A stretch of DNA of 64,000 nt from Desmodesmus armatus. Lineage: Eukaryota; Chlorophyta; Chlorophyceae; Sphaeropleales; Scenedesmaceae. The stretch lies in NCBI GenBank assembly GCA_007449985.2, contig VIIQ02000027.1, forward strand, positions 212,554 through 276,553, read 5' to 3'. Each line of letters begins with the position of its first letter. Position 1 is the stretch's first letter. Under the pieces are notes generated by a model, which did not search any database, had not been told where the DNA came from, and was given only the letters and a program-made list of their open reading frames with translations. A program made the position numbers and the translations under genes. Of this stretch, positions 42,861-55,200 are shown piece by piece.

Positions 42861-43176
42861 ATCGTGTGGCCCTGACTGCTCTCAGGCGACCTTCACTGGC
42901 GTGCACACGCTGCTGCAACCTCCGCCAGTGTGTGCCAGCCCCCGCTGCAGCAAAGGGAGTTGAGGCAACTCCCGCCTGTCACCACCAGTGCTGCTGTTGC
43001 ATGCCCGCCAGCGAGCCGAGGACAACCCCCTGAGTATGACCTGCGGCACTCTCGGCCCGTCACTAGCGCTGCTGCCGCCGCTGCTGCCTGCCCACCATGC
43101 CCACCAACCAGCCAAGGACACCCCCCTGGGTGTGCGCTGCAGCACACAGCGCCCAGCCGCCCCCGGGCCTTGCCCT

Positions 43177-43226
43177 AGTGGTGCTGTAACCACTAGCATT
43201 AGTGGTGCTGTAACCACTAGCATTAG
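43177..43226. repeat. 24-bp tandem repeat at the SMC6 stop codon
   Basis: Two and a partial unit of TAGTGGTGCTGTAACCACTA plus CAT. Each unit is internally palindromic (GTGGT...ACCAC), and the SMC6 TAA lies at its right edge. Confidence 0.85.
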
Positions 43227-46200
43227 TGGTGCTGCTGGCCTCCCTCCCTGGCTGGCCGCATCTGCACCACCTTCACAAAGCCCTCAGGGATGGCCTGGCC
43301 CTTGCTGGTGGCCAGGTGCTGCTTGGCATCCTCCACAGCTTGAAGGTCCTGCACACACAGCAGCACAGTGAGAGGGATGTCATTGCCAGACATGACAGAC
43401 ATGATGGGACTTGAGGCAGCCTGACAATGGCACCAACCCAGCTGTATTCGCACGCGCAAGGCACGCGGGCCTGATTCAGGGCCGCTGTCACATTGCCAGT
43501 AACTCAACTCCCCGCACACGCCATATCAGGTCATGTCATGTCAAATCATATCAAGTCACGAGCTAAATGACCCCCACAACCCAGATATGAGGAAGGGATC
43601 CGTCACCATAACTGTGCTGTCGTGTAACATCAACAACCAGTCCTCGCACCTGAGGTGTCAGCAGCACAAACTGCAGGCCGTCCTCCTCCAGGGCAAACTC
43701 CAGCAGCGTCTGTGTGGCGATGCGGCGGTTGACGGCGTCCATGAACACGTCATACTCGTCCATGGCGCGGAAGGGGCTCTCCGTCCACTTCCCAAGGGCC
43801 AGGATGAAGGCCACTGTTGTGAAGGAGCGCTCGCCACCTGAAGAGCAGTATCACACATGTTGGCCCTTTGGTAACCTACATGTTCCTTACCCAACTTCAC
43901 TCTCCTTACCCGAACTCACCACTACTTGCCTTGCACATGTTACATGCCAAGCAAGAGGGCTGACTGCTGGCAATGGGGGTTGGAACAGTAGGTGAATTTG
44001 CACCAGCGCCCGATGTAGTAGACATTGCAAACATGCACCTGCTCGGAAAGCGCTGATCGCAACAAGCGCCTCCTGTGCAAACCTTGGCGTGCGCTGTTCA
44101 GCATATCAGGTGCTACAAGCAACTTCTCTATTGCTTTGGCCTCCATCTGGCAGACGGACGCTGAGGTAGTAGCTACGTTGCGCAACATTTCAGTCCGTTC
44201 GTCCAACGCCTTGGTTGTAAGGCTGACCTACCTGACAGCTGCTTGAGGTCCTTGACCGCCTTGCTCTTCTTTGCCTCCGCCCCCTGGGCCTTGGCATTGA
44301 TCTTCACCAGCAGCTTCAGCTCACCCGTCTCCTGGTTCACCAACACCTGGCCCTGCAGGCGCAGAGAAAACAGCACAGAACACCAGTACAGATGTCACAA
44401 TCATGTGCAGTGTGCGAGGACCTTGGGACCTCAGATAAGGGCAGCATGCAAGGCGGTCGTCTTGTGTGGCTGCTGGCGTGATGACTCCTGTTACTGTTCA
44501 TTACTGTTCATAACTGATGACGCGCCTGAACGCTTCACAGGAGCCAAGAATGCTCAGGAGGGTACTTGAGAGACAGGAGCACACAAACTGCAAGAACGCC
44601 CCTGAACAACTGGTCCCTTCAGGGCTTGTGACTGTATCACCAAGTTTTGCACTGCACCACAATAGTGAAAGAGTTCCACGCTGCACTATACCACAGGTAC
44701 TTGTTACTAGTTGCCCACCTGGTGACCGCGCCTGTACATATAGCCCATGAACTTGGATGAGACCGTCCGCAGCACGTTCTCAAACAGCGAGTCGTACTTC
44801 CGCCAGCGGTCGTCGACAGACCTGGCGCACATGCCGACCACCGTGCGCATGTTGTAGACAGCCGTGTCGTTGCGGTTGTACTCCGCCTCAGCCTGCAGCA
44901 AAGGAACATCGCGGTATGGACACCATCAGTATAGCCAAGACGCAACAAGCATGACATGACATGCACAAGATGGTTGTAACTCATGTCTTTAATACACGTA
45001 GACACAGATTGAAATCGGTCTGTCATGTATTCCTGCACATTGACGGGCAGACCGCCAGCAGAGATCTTACCCGCCGCAGGTTGAGCTCCAGTTCGTCCTT
45101 GTTTCCTCCTGCCTCCCTCTCTGCCTCGGCCACCTGCTTCTCCAGGAGGTCTGCCCTCTTCTGGAACAGGGCTGCTCCTCCATCCTGCACAACAGAACAT
45201 GTATCGTCACACATGTGCCACAGCAGAAAAGCATCAGTGCATGTGGCTGCAAGTGCTGCTGCCCAGAGTGCATGTTTGGTTGATGTAGATTCGTGAAGTG
45301 CGCAATACACTTGTGGACGTGCAGCACCGTATGTGTACCTGTTGACACACAGCGCCCAGAAGGGCATGCAGGATTGTTACATCCAATGATTGTAGCCGTG
45401 GACACTGCATTATAGCGGTTCCGGCATGTACGAGGCAAGCCCAGAAGATGCTGATGAGTGGCAGAGCACGCAGTCCACCCTCCCGTCCCATGACATCATA
45501 CCTCTCTTTGCACGATGCCATCAAAGTTCTCCTGTGTAGCCGTCTGCACAGCCGCCTCGAAGGCTGCATCGTCGCCAAAGCGAGCCACCCCACGCCGGCT
45601 CTGCTCCTTCATCTTCTTCCTCAGCTGCAAAACACAACAGGGTGACAGATTTGGACGCTTGCTTGGAGTTCATTTTGGAGCTACTGCAAGGTGTATATCT
45701 GCAGTGTTTACAGTTAGCTGCTGGGCTGCATGCAAAGATGCATGTGGTGTATCCGGCAGCTTCTGGCTGCATGCAGTTGACTAATGCCGATTTGTCAGGC
45801 TTAGTCATGGGCTGTGCTTTGCCCTATATATGGTCAGTAGTACCCCTTGCGATGCACTCATTGCATGTGTGTGTGTCGTGTGTTTTTCAAGGGCACTGAT
45901 GAGACCCCGTGGCTGGGGTCGAAACCGGTCTGCCTTGCCCGTGTTCCACAGCGCCTGTTGGCTGTGTGGCACGTATTCACCAGTCGTTTGCTGGTCAACA
46001 AGTTACGTTTGTAGCGTACTCTGCAGAGATCCGCCCAAGCTTGGCGACGCCTGCTATACGATATCGACCTACTTGTCGATCGATCAACAAGGGGATGTAC
46101 TATATGTGTGTGTATGCTGCTGACCCAGTAGTTCACTTTGGAGCTACTGCATGGTGTATATCTGCAGTGTTTACAGTTAGCTGCTGGGCTGCATGCAAAG

Positions 46201-49200
46201 ATGCATGTGGTGTATCCGGCAGCTTCTGGCTGCATGCAGTTGACTAATGCCGATTTGTCAGGCTTAGTCATGGGCTGTGCTTTGCCCTATATATGGTCAG
46301 TAGTACCCCTTGCGATGCACTCATTGCATGTGTGTGTGTGTCGTGTGTTTTTCAAGGGCACTGATGAGACCCCGTGGCTGGGGTCGAAACCGGTCTGCCT
46401 TGCCCGTGTTCCACAGCGCCTGTTGGCTGTGTGGCACGTATTCACCAGTCGTTTGCTGGTCAACAAGTTACGTTTGTAGACGCTTGCAACACAGATACTG
46501 TTCATTTGTCCAGCTGTTACCGATATATGTTGCCAGCAGTGTACTACAGGGACTGAAGCCCTTTGCCAGCAACATGTGTACGCATGGGCCTTCATAAAAA
46601 ATTGAGCATTAGTTGGTGCCGCTTGATTACAGCCAGCTGGCCTGGGTGCCAACAGCCTGGAAAACCACGACATGGCTCACTGCGCCATACTTTGACGATA
46701 TACATGTAAGCAGATCTCTGTAGAACATCATATTTTGCCAGAACCAGCATAATGAACAAGATGAGCCTTACCTTTGTCTCAATCTCTGTCTTGATCCCAT
46801 CACACGCCTTCTCCAGTGCAACCCAGCCCTGCTCCTCTGTACACCCCTGTACAATCAATTTGCAAATGCAACCAATGTCAGCAACACAGTGCAGTTGTTT
46901 GTGTTTAGGGGTTGCACTGTTCACAAAAGACAGAAAAGCCCACTTGACGGGACTCATGGGGACAGAGGGTGTGCTGGGAGACACCAATACCGACTGTGTT
47001 TTGCGTGATCAGGCCAGCAGCAAATGCATGACCAGGGTTGGTTCAGGAATCACAACCGGTGACCAGCAACACTGGCACAACCTGTGGTTTGATGGTGACA
47101 CCGCAGCCTGCCTACATCAACAACAACCTCAGAAAGAAGGTGCCACCCCCTGTTCAGCCCACCCACCTTGAGCCCTGCCTCTTTGTAGGCGTCCAAGACC
47201 TGCTCCACCTTTGCTGCTCCAGCCTGCAGCTGGGCCATCTGCTGCGCAAGGTGCTGCAACACCAACACAATTGACAGTAGCAGCAGCAGCAGACACGGCC
47301 GATGACTGGTGGTGGTTCTGGTGACCAGCCATGACAGCACAGGAAATGACAGAGCCCAACACTGACACCAAGTCAGCACTTGCACCCCCCTTTGGAGACA
47401 AAAATAAACCAAGTCAGCACTCTGGTAAGGGCCTCGGGCCAAGGAACAAGGCTCGGCAAAATTACTTGCTGCCGACACAATTTGAATGCCGTTTCAAACA
47501 GCTAATTGAGTGAGAGTGTATCGATTTTGACTCCAAGACGGGGCACAAAATGTGCCTCGGTGTGTTGGTAGAATACGCAGCCAGACTCCCTGCACCCACA
47601 CAGCCCACTTATACAAGTTGGTGGACAGAAGGCACCTACCGCCAGCCTCTTCTCTGCATCAGCCTTAGCCTTGCTTGCTGCCTCCTTCTGCGTTGCCAGT
47701 CGGTCCAGCGCCTCAGTCCGCTCACCCATCTGAGACAGTGTCTGCTGCATCTCAACCTGCCGGTCCTCGTGGAGCTTCTTGGCCCTGCAACATGCGCAGT
47801 AACACGATCAGCACACACCGCTGTGAAGATGGCGCAGGAGCAGACATGGACACTGCAGGTGTTTAGAGAGCCATCAAAGTGCACCTTCATAAAGTCCAAT
47901 AACATGCGCGGCCAGCCAAGCACTACTGCACACGCCCGCCGCCACCTTGTGAGGGCTGAAAGTCTGTAAGGTTTGGACGTTAACATATAAGCAACTTACT
48001 TCTCCTCGTTCAGGCGCGCCTCGTTCAGCTCCATCTCTGCCTTGTCATACTTCAGCTGCACTGCATCGAGTTGCTCCTGCAGCTCCCGCAGCTGGCCAGC
48101 CACCATGTCCTCACCATCGTCCTCATCCAAATCAAGCCTGGGAGCCTGGGCCTGCAGGGACGGGGGACACCCACACACAGGCGCGCACATGTTTATGAGC
48201 GGCTTGAATGCGTGTACCATCATGCATCCTTACTGTCCAACACACACAGGAGTAACATCAATAGCTGTGAAGCGGGACTGTGCAGTAACATGAACACGCT
48301 ATGCAGGGCAAATGGACATCACAGCACAGTAGGACAAACCACAGCAAACAAACAGCACAACAGCAGTACAGTACAGTACAGTCACTGTACTGGCAGAGTA
48401 CAGAACAAAGGAGGCTGTCAGTCTCTCAGAGCAGTTCAGAGTGATTTGGCAGCAACACTGGACCCCCTGGACGTTCACATAAAGGCTAGCCCCCACCTGC
48501 AGCTGCTGCACTTTGTGTGCTGCGCGTCCCTTGATGCCCAGCGCCACCTTCTCCTGGTGAGCGACGGAGTTGCTGCTCCTCTGCAGCTCCTGCCGCTCCG
48601 CACCAGCAGCCCTCAGCTTCTCCTGTGCCTCCCGCAAGCGACCCTGCAGTCCAAAAAAATGGAAATGAGCGCCCTTCTCATGTGCTAGAGGTGCTGTACA
48701 GCACATGTGAGGGCACCTCCGAACCCACAGCCCTTTCAGACTGCGTCTGCCCACATACCAAGGGGTAGGTGCATCGATCAAGGGCTAGGTGCATCTGTGG
48801 CAGCGCTGTTTTGCCCGGCCCGATACACAGCAGGCATAAGGTTGACCAACATGAGCACACTGCGCAACAGTGTGCTCGCAGCACACTGTCGCAGCCAACA
48901 CCCTGCTACCATGATGCCTACACTTCCACAAGGAGCTGCATTGCTGCAGCCGCTGCACCCCAACACCACAGCTATGGGGTGCATCCACAGCCCTTAGCCA
49001 TGCTACGGGCTGTGGATGCACCACATGGCTGTGGTTTTGGGGTGCAGCGGCTGCAGCAGTGCAGCTCCTTGTGGAAGTTGAATGGCTTACTGTACCGCCA
49101 GCTTACCTGCGACGCCTGTAGCAGCTGCTGCGTCTGCGCGTAGTCGTCCTCATAGCTCGCACCAATGCGCGTGGGCCTGCACGGCATCACACACATGACT

Positions 49201-52200
49201 AGTCTGTCATCATCACAACTGGTGAACATGGAACGTACCTTCTGGATGCAACTCATGTGTCAACACATGTCTCCCATGTCATCGATGGATACAGAACACA
49301 CAACTCTTCTTTTAAAACATGTTTATCAAACATGTCAGCAGCACTACAAGATTTCCCTGTTTGTTTTTGCAACAGACACGGCCATGCAAAACAATACGCC
49401 CACAAGCCAAATCAAGGCGTCTCTGGCCGCTTACCCCCGTTGGAAAAATCGAGCAGCCGTGATGGTGTTGTTCTTGCCCCTGCTCCAGCTTTGGCCATTG
49501 GCATGCACTACTTTCGCCACGCTGTTGCCTGCTGCGTTGTTGTACATGGCGTCACGGCACCTCTCCTCCTCGTCGTGCACCACCACCACCTCGAACCTTG
49601 TCTACACAGCACAGCATACATCAGCACAGCACACCATGCACCACAGGGCAGCAAGGCACACGAGTATCAGGTGAAACAATTCCAATGTGATAAACACATT
49701 TACCACTATGTGCATGTCGCAACGCACTGTCGCCATGACATGCACTTGGAGGTTGGAGGTCATGTGTTCAACGCACAACGAAAGTCACGGCTGAGGATTT
49801 GTCCCTCCAGCACACTCGAAGTCACCCACAACCTCAGCGCAGCCTCTGAAGCAGGCGAGCACAGATATCATTCGTGTTATGACAACACCAGGACCACAAC
49901 AAGGGCACCTAAGGATCCTAAACACCCCACGCCTGAAACCAAAACCCTAAACCCTAAAACCCACCTCGTCCATGAGCTTGTTATCGATGATGACCTTGGC
50001 CTGCGGGTCCGGGTGGTCGATCTTGATGAACTCACGCAGATTGTGCCAGCCGGGCCGCAGCCGCTTGCTGTCTGGGATCGTGTACTGCGGCCGGTTGAAG
50101 CCTGACACCAGGGTGTTGAGCTTGTAGAGGCCCCCCACACTCTTAGCTAAGCCTCGTAGGGTCTGTCGGGCGAAGCCAGGGAGTGCAAAAGCAGTGCAAA
50201 GCAAGTTCATTTCAACGTTGGGGGGTAAAAAATCATGTGCAAGACGCGCAGTGTACATGCTGAAAGGCAGCAAAGCAATGATAGTGATTGATAGCAAAAC
50301 CTACAGGTTGTCACACTCCAATCGGCTTAGGAGGGTGGTGTTTGGCAGTCGAACCAGGTTCAAGAGGTGCCGCATGGCTCTGCATGTCCTTTGCCAATGG
50401 GGCCGATCAAGGCTGCCTTGACGCCGGGTGAACACATCAACAGTTTGGGTTCCCAGTGATCACTCAAGAGCAATGTGTGGATTGTCAGACATGCACTGCA
50501 GCGCAACAAACCAGGCTCTTACATTGTTGTCCCTGGCGTTGTTCAAGATCCACAGCTCCAAGGTGCTCCCGAGCACAACCTCCCCAGCTGTAGCCCATTT
50601 GGTGTCAGTGAGGGTGAGGTGGGCACCCACTGGGCCGATGGGCGGCTTGCTGAACTTGCGGCTGCGGGCACGAACAGGTTTGCAGGTGGCAGAGTGAGCG
50701 GGCTATGGACATATTGGATTAGCGGGTGACTGGGACAGATAGCACAAGGTTGGGGACCACTGTCTGGTGGGAAGGAGCGCATTGTGCAAGCTGCGCTGTG
50801 CTGACAGGCAGTTGAGCATGGTGATGAAGGTTGCAGTACTTCCACACACCCAAAAACAACGCATCAGACCCTGTGCTAACACAGATGCATGAGGCAGGCA
50901 TCATGGATGCTAGAGAGCTGATGGCCTTTGCAGCAGAGCTGATGGTTGGCGATGCAGTGAGCAACTGTAAGTGTCTGCAGGGTTGCTGCTGCAGGGACAA
51001 TGTCTGTACATCTCTGTCAGCACTGGCAGTCCGGTACTGTCAGCAGCCACTGCAGCTCACATGTTCTGGTCCACCAGCCTCCTCAGTCCTGCGTGCTTCC
51101 CAAACATGGCCAGCTTCTGTCCCTTGGCCTGCTGCAGCTGCTGCAGGTGCTGCTGCAGGTTGGTAAGGGTCTGCTGCTCTGACTGCACCCTGCAGGCCAG
51201 CACAGCACAGCACACATCAGCATGCAGCTGCAACTGACCAACCCATCAGGTGTTGAGCTCCCATGAGCTTGCCCAGCAATGCAGCACCCGTGCATCATAC
51301 AGCGGCAGCATGCTGCTAGTGAAAGCTGCTTCGAGCGACCCCACCGTTTATCAGCTGTCCATTTGCCTGTCACACTGCTGCTGTGGTTGTCATGACTCAT
51401 CACGCACCATCAGAAGAGCTGGAGGTGACTGCTGCCCAAAACCAACAGCCCATCAGGTTTCACGGGTCCCGCCACCATGATATGGGCCAGTTTAGCACAG
51501 GTCTCACCATGGTCGCATGCACACTTTGGTGCATGGTGCTAGTCACCTGTCAACAACCTGGCATGCCCAACACCATGCATGCTGCCACTCTGAGACCTCC
51601 GCTCGTACAGACATCACCAAACAAGACGCACAAGCCATCCCACTGCATGCATGTCAGGGTCAGCAGCTGAAGCCTTCCTGTCCTGGACAGACGGCCGTCT
51701 CCCTAGCACCCTGAAACCCATTGAGTTGGGACCATAGTAGGCACCTACCCCCTCTGTAGCTGCTTGACCTCCTCATCCTTGTCCTGTATGGCGTTCCGCA
51801 TGCCCTCCCTCTGCTCCTGGCAGGAGCTCAGCTGCGCCTCAGCAGCGGAGAGGGCCTCCCGCGCCCGTGCCATCTCGGCCTGGTGCTTCTGCAGCCTCTC
51901 CTCATACTCCCGCTGCCTGTCGTCGTTGGTTTCACGCTTCGCCTGCAAGCCACACATGCATGCAATGTGTTTGATTTTGATCTCCATCACGGACTTGAGC
52001 GCAAAGCCACCCACACATGCACGACACGCGATGCTTGGGGTTGTGTGTGCATCAGACAGCAGGGCTGAACGCAGTGAACGGTATGCAGCTTTGCCTCCAA
52101 CAGGACCAGGAGACAGAAGGGTGAAATACCACCCTAGGCGGCATGTGTGGCGCGATGGACACAACATCAGCAAGACTAACAGCCATGTAGCAACAACCCG

Positions 52201-55200
52201 TGCTCACCTCCATGATGTTCTTCATGTCAGCCTGCAGCTGCTGCAGCTTGGTCTCCAGCTTCTTAGCTGCTGCCTGCCTGCCCCTGGTGGCAGCCTTGGC
52301 CTGCTTCAGCTCAGCTGCAAGCGCCTGGGAGGACAACAACACCATCCAACCAGGTCAGTGCAGTCAGTGCTAGGCCCTCAAACACAACTTGTGTTTGCTT
52401 GAAGCTGTGGCCACCAAAAGCATGCAGGACACCAGGCACCGCAGCTCAGCACACCAGGCCAGCTGTTGTGGCATGAGGCGGCTGTCCTACCGACCGCAGG
52501 CAGCCTCAATCGAGCATGCTTTCATTGAAGGCCTGAGCGGCGATGCGAACAAGCATGTATAGGCTCTGTCGAGGTGCTCACCGACATGGCATCAGTGAAG
52601 GTGCGTGTCTCCTCCTGCTCGGCCGCCTGGGCAGCCATCTGCACAGCGCAGCACGACACAGCACACATCACATTCTATCTTCATCCGCAGATGAATTGAA
52701 AAGTGTGCCACATTCTCTTCAAGACCAGCAACATGCCGCATTTCTGCCATGGCAGGCCAGCACCCAACAGACAGCCACTAAAACAGCCCCTCCAGCACAG
52801 CCGTAACACACTGTAGCATTGGCAACCCCAGCTGAAGTGAGCCCACCTCCTCCTGCTCCTTCCTCCTGATCTCCTCCAGCTCTGTGTTGGCGGCAGCCAG
52901 TGCAGCCTCGTGCTTGGCTTGAAACTCGGGGGCCTTCACCTGAACACCACAACACAGTACAATCCTGCATCCTCAGAATGACCATATAATGTTGACTGCC
53001 GTGCTGGCATGAACGACCATAAGATTGTTGACTTTTGAGATCCTGGAAGGTGAAACATCCTGTTGGTGTTGGCATCAGCACAACCCCAAGGCTTTCAGAT
53101 CATCACGGCTGCATACACCATGCCGTACATGTCCTATGCATGCATAGGACATACAGCACAAGGCACGTGTGCAGCTGCAGACAGCTCGTAACAATTCAGA
53201 ACTGTTTGGCTGGATTTAGGGTATAGGGCACCCTGAACTCTAACCCTAAATTCAAACCCTAGGCATCTCACCTCCAACTTGAACTTGATGCCGTCGAGGT
53301 CAGCCTGCTGCTTCTTGACCTGCGCCCACAGCGCAGCGCGTTCGTACAGGGTGCACTGCTCCACCAGGCTCGCCGACTCCTGCAGCTTCTGCAGCTTGCT
53401 GCGCAGGTCGTCCACCTTTGCCTTGCGGGCACTGCATGTGACACAGCATGGCACAGCACGGCACAGCGTGATGCCTAGGTGCCTTAGAGGTGGTGTACAT
53501 GTGGGCCAGCGCCATGTGTGTGACCCACAACACAGTATGCCACATACTGCAACAATCCCAGCAGCATGACACTGCTGCGCAGGATTACCCATGACCACAA
53601 TGGTAACAGCATTATGCAAGCTGCACAGTTGTGTACATTTGAGCCGCAATGTCCAGCTAGCATGATATGTGGTTGGCCCATGGCTGGCTGTGTGCACCAC
53701 GCAGTGTGGTCATGCACATGAACATGAAACTTATGCCAGCCCGGCCGCTCACTCGTGCTCCTCCCGGACTCCCTTGAAGGCCACCTTCATCTCCTCCACT
53801 GTGCCTGATGCCTTGACAAGGTTATCATACATGGTCTGCAGGCAGGTGGCCTGAAACAAAACATACACAGTCAGCACCAGTGGCCACCACATGAGCGGCG
53901 CAGACAAATGCAGCACACCATTCTTGAGAAGAGCGGCGCAGCTTGGTGCGGTGGATGCCATGCATGCACATGCAACCATATGATTGGATGCTTGGAGTAG
54001 CGCAACAAGAAGCTTGGGCAGAAACCGTCATAGCACAGCACTCCCAGCTTGTGCTGCTCTCACTATCGGTTGCAATGCAGACGAACAACCACACGCTTCA
54101 ACATGCACAACCCTCCAGCCTCCTTCCCCACAGTACCCTGAACCCTTCACAAACGCTACAAGTTGCAGCTGAATCCGTCCACGCACCTTCATGAAGATCT
54201 CATACTTCTTCTTGTCAGCCACCGTGCCGCACAGGAAGTTACGTGCAGTGTCCTGCAGCCAACAGCAGAGCCAAGCAACATGCGGAGCCCTTGGTGTCTG
54301 CAACGCTGCTCTTCACCCTAGATTGTACTGGTGGTGCCTTGCTTGTTGCAGAGCAACAGCTGGCTTGCTGTGCTGCTGTTTCAGCGCTGACTGCATCCCT
54401 CTCAGCAGCTATGTCTACTTTTGACAAGTGCCAAGCTGCGCCTCAACTGAGTGATGAAGAAGAAACGGAGCCGCAGGCTGTGGCAGGGCCGCATAAGTTC
54501 AGCATGCAAGGTTGTGCTTGTGCATGTGACACACCTGTGTCAGCACCGCCAGTGGGTTTGATGCGTCCACGTTGAGGTGGTCCAGCAGGGCGGCAACGTT
54601 CTTGAAGCCCTCAGACACCTGCACAGCAGACACACAACAACGCTGCGGCACCATGCACCCCCACCAGCAACTTGTGTGCAGACACCAAGTCCTGCTGCTG
54701 GCTGCTGCAGATATCCAAGAGACTCATATGTACACTTGCTGTCCCTCATGACCCCAGTGACCTACCTTTCTGCCAGCGCTGTTGAGGATCTTGTACTGCG
54801 TGCCGCCTGCCGTCTTGATGACGCGCTCAATGGTGATCCAGTCGCCATAGGTGTGGTGCTGGAAGGCATCCTCACCCGTGTTCCACAGTGTGACCTGCAG
54901 CAGCAGACAGCGGCCGCAGCAAGATATACTAATTCACCCTGTGTTGTTGATTACCCAAAGGGCTTTCCCCCCAAGAAGGGAAATGCCAAGACTAGAGGGA
55001 GTGTGGCACAGGCCGCAGCATGCTGCAGCGGCAGTTGCGGCTACCCTATGAACCCTTGAACAATTTGAGCACACAAGGGTACATGGGGTTGCTGTCGGCA
55101 TCCTGCAGCACGAACAGAAGCCCAGCTGTGCCACAGCAGCACCCAGACTGCTGCGCTGGAAATATTCTCTGCTTCACACTGCGCTCTCCTATGCCCTGCT

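Larger units (their letters stand above)
45663..46478 (+). mobile_element. Retrozyme-like non-coding element: direct repeats each with a hammerhead ribozyme
   Basis: Two direct repeats of about 350 bp, 45667-46014 and 46130-46479, nearly identical (a few substitutions and a TG indel), flank a 115-bp unique core. The whole is bounded by a 9-bp direct duplication GACGCTTGC at 45654-45662 and 46479-46487, as expected for a target-site duplication. No ORF of note is present. Each repeat contains a complete hammerhead motif on the plus strand. Self-cleavage at both would release a 465-nt RNA. The architecture is that of retrozymes (non-autonomous retroelements with hammerhead-bearing repeats) or of pLTR pairs of Penelope-like elements. 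It sits in an SMC6 intron, antisense to the gene. Confidence 0.85.

Noticed and set aside
46130..46479. Assembly duplication as the origin of the two hammerhead repeats
   Set aside because: The repeats differ by substitutions and an indel, and a 9-bp direct duplication brackets the whole unit, which fits a real insertion better.
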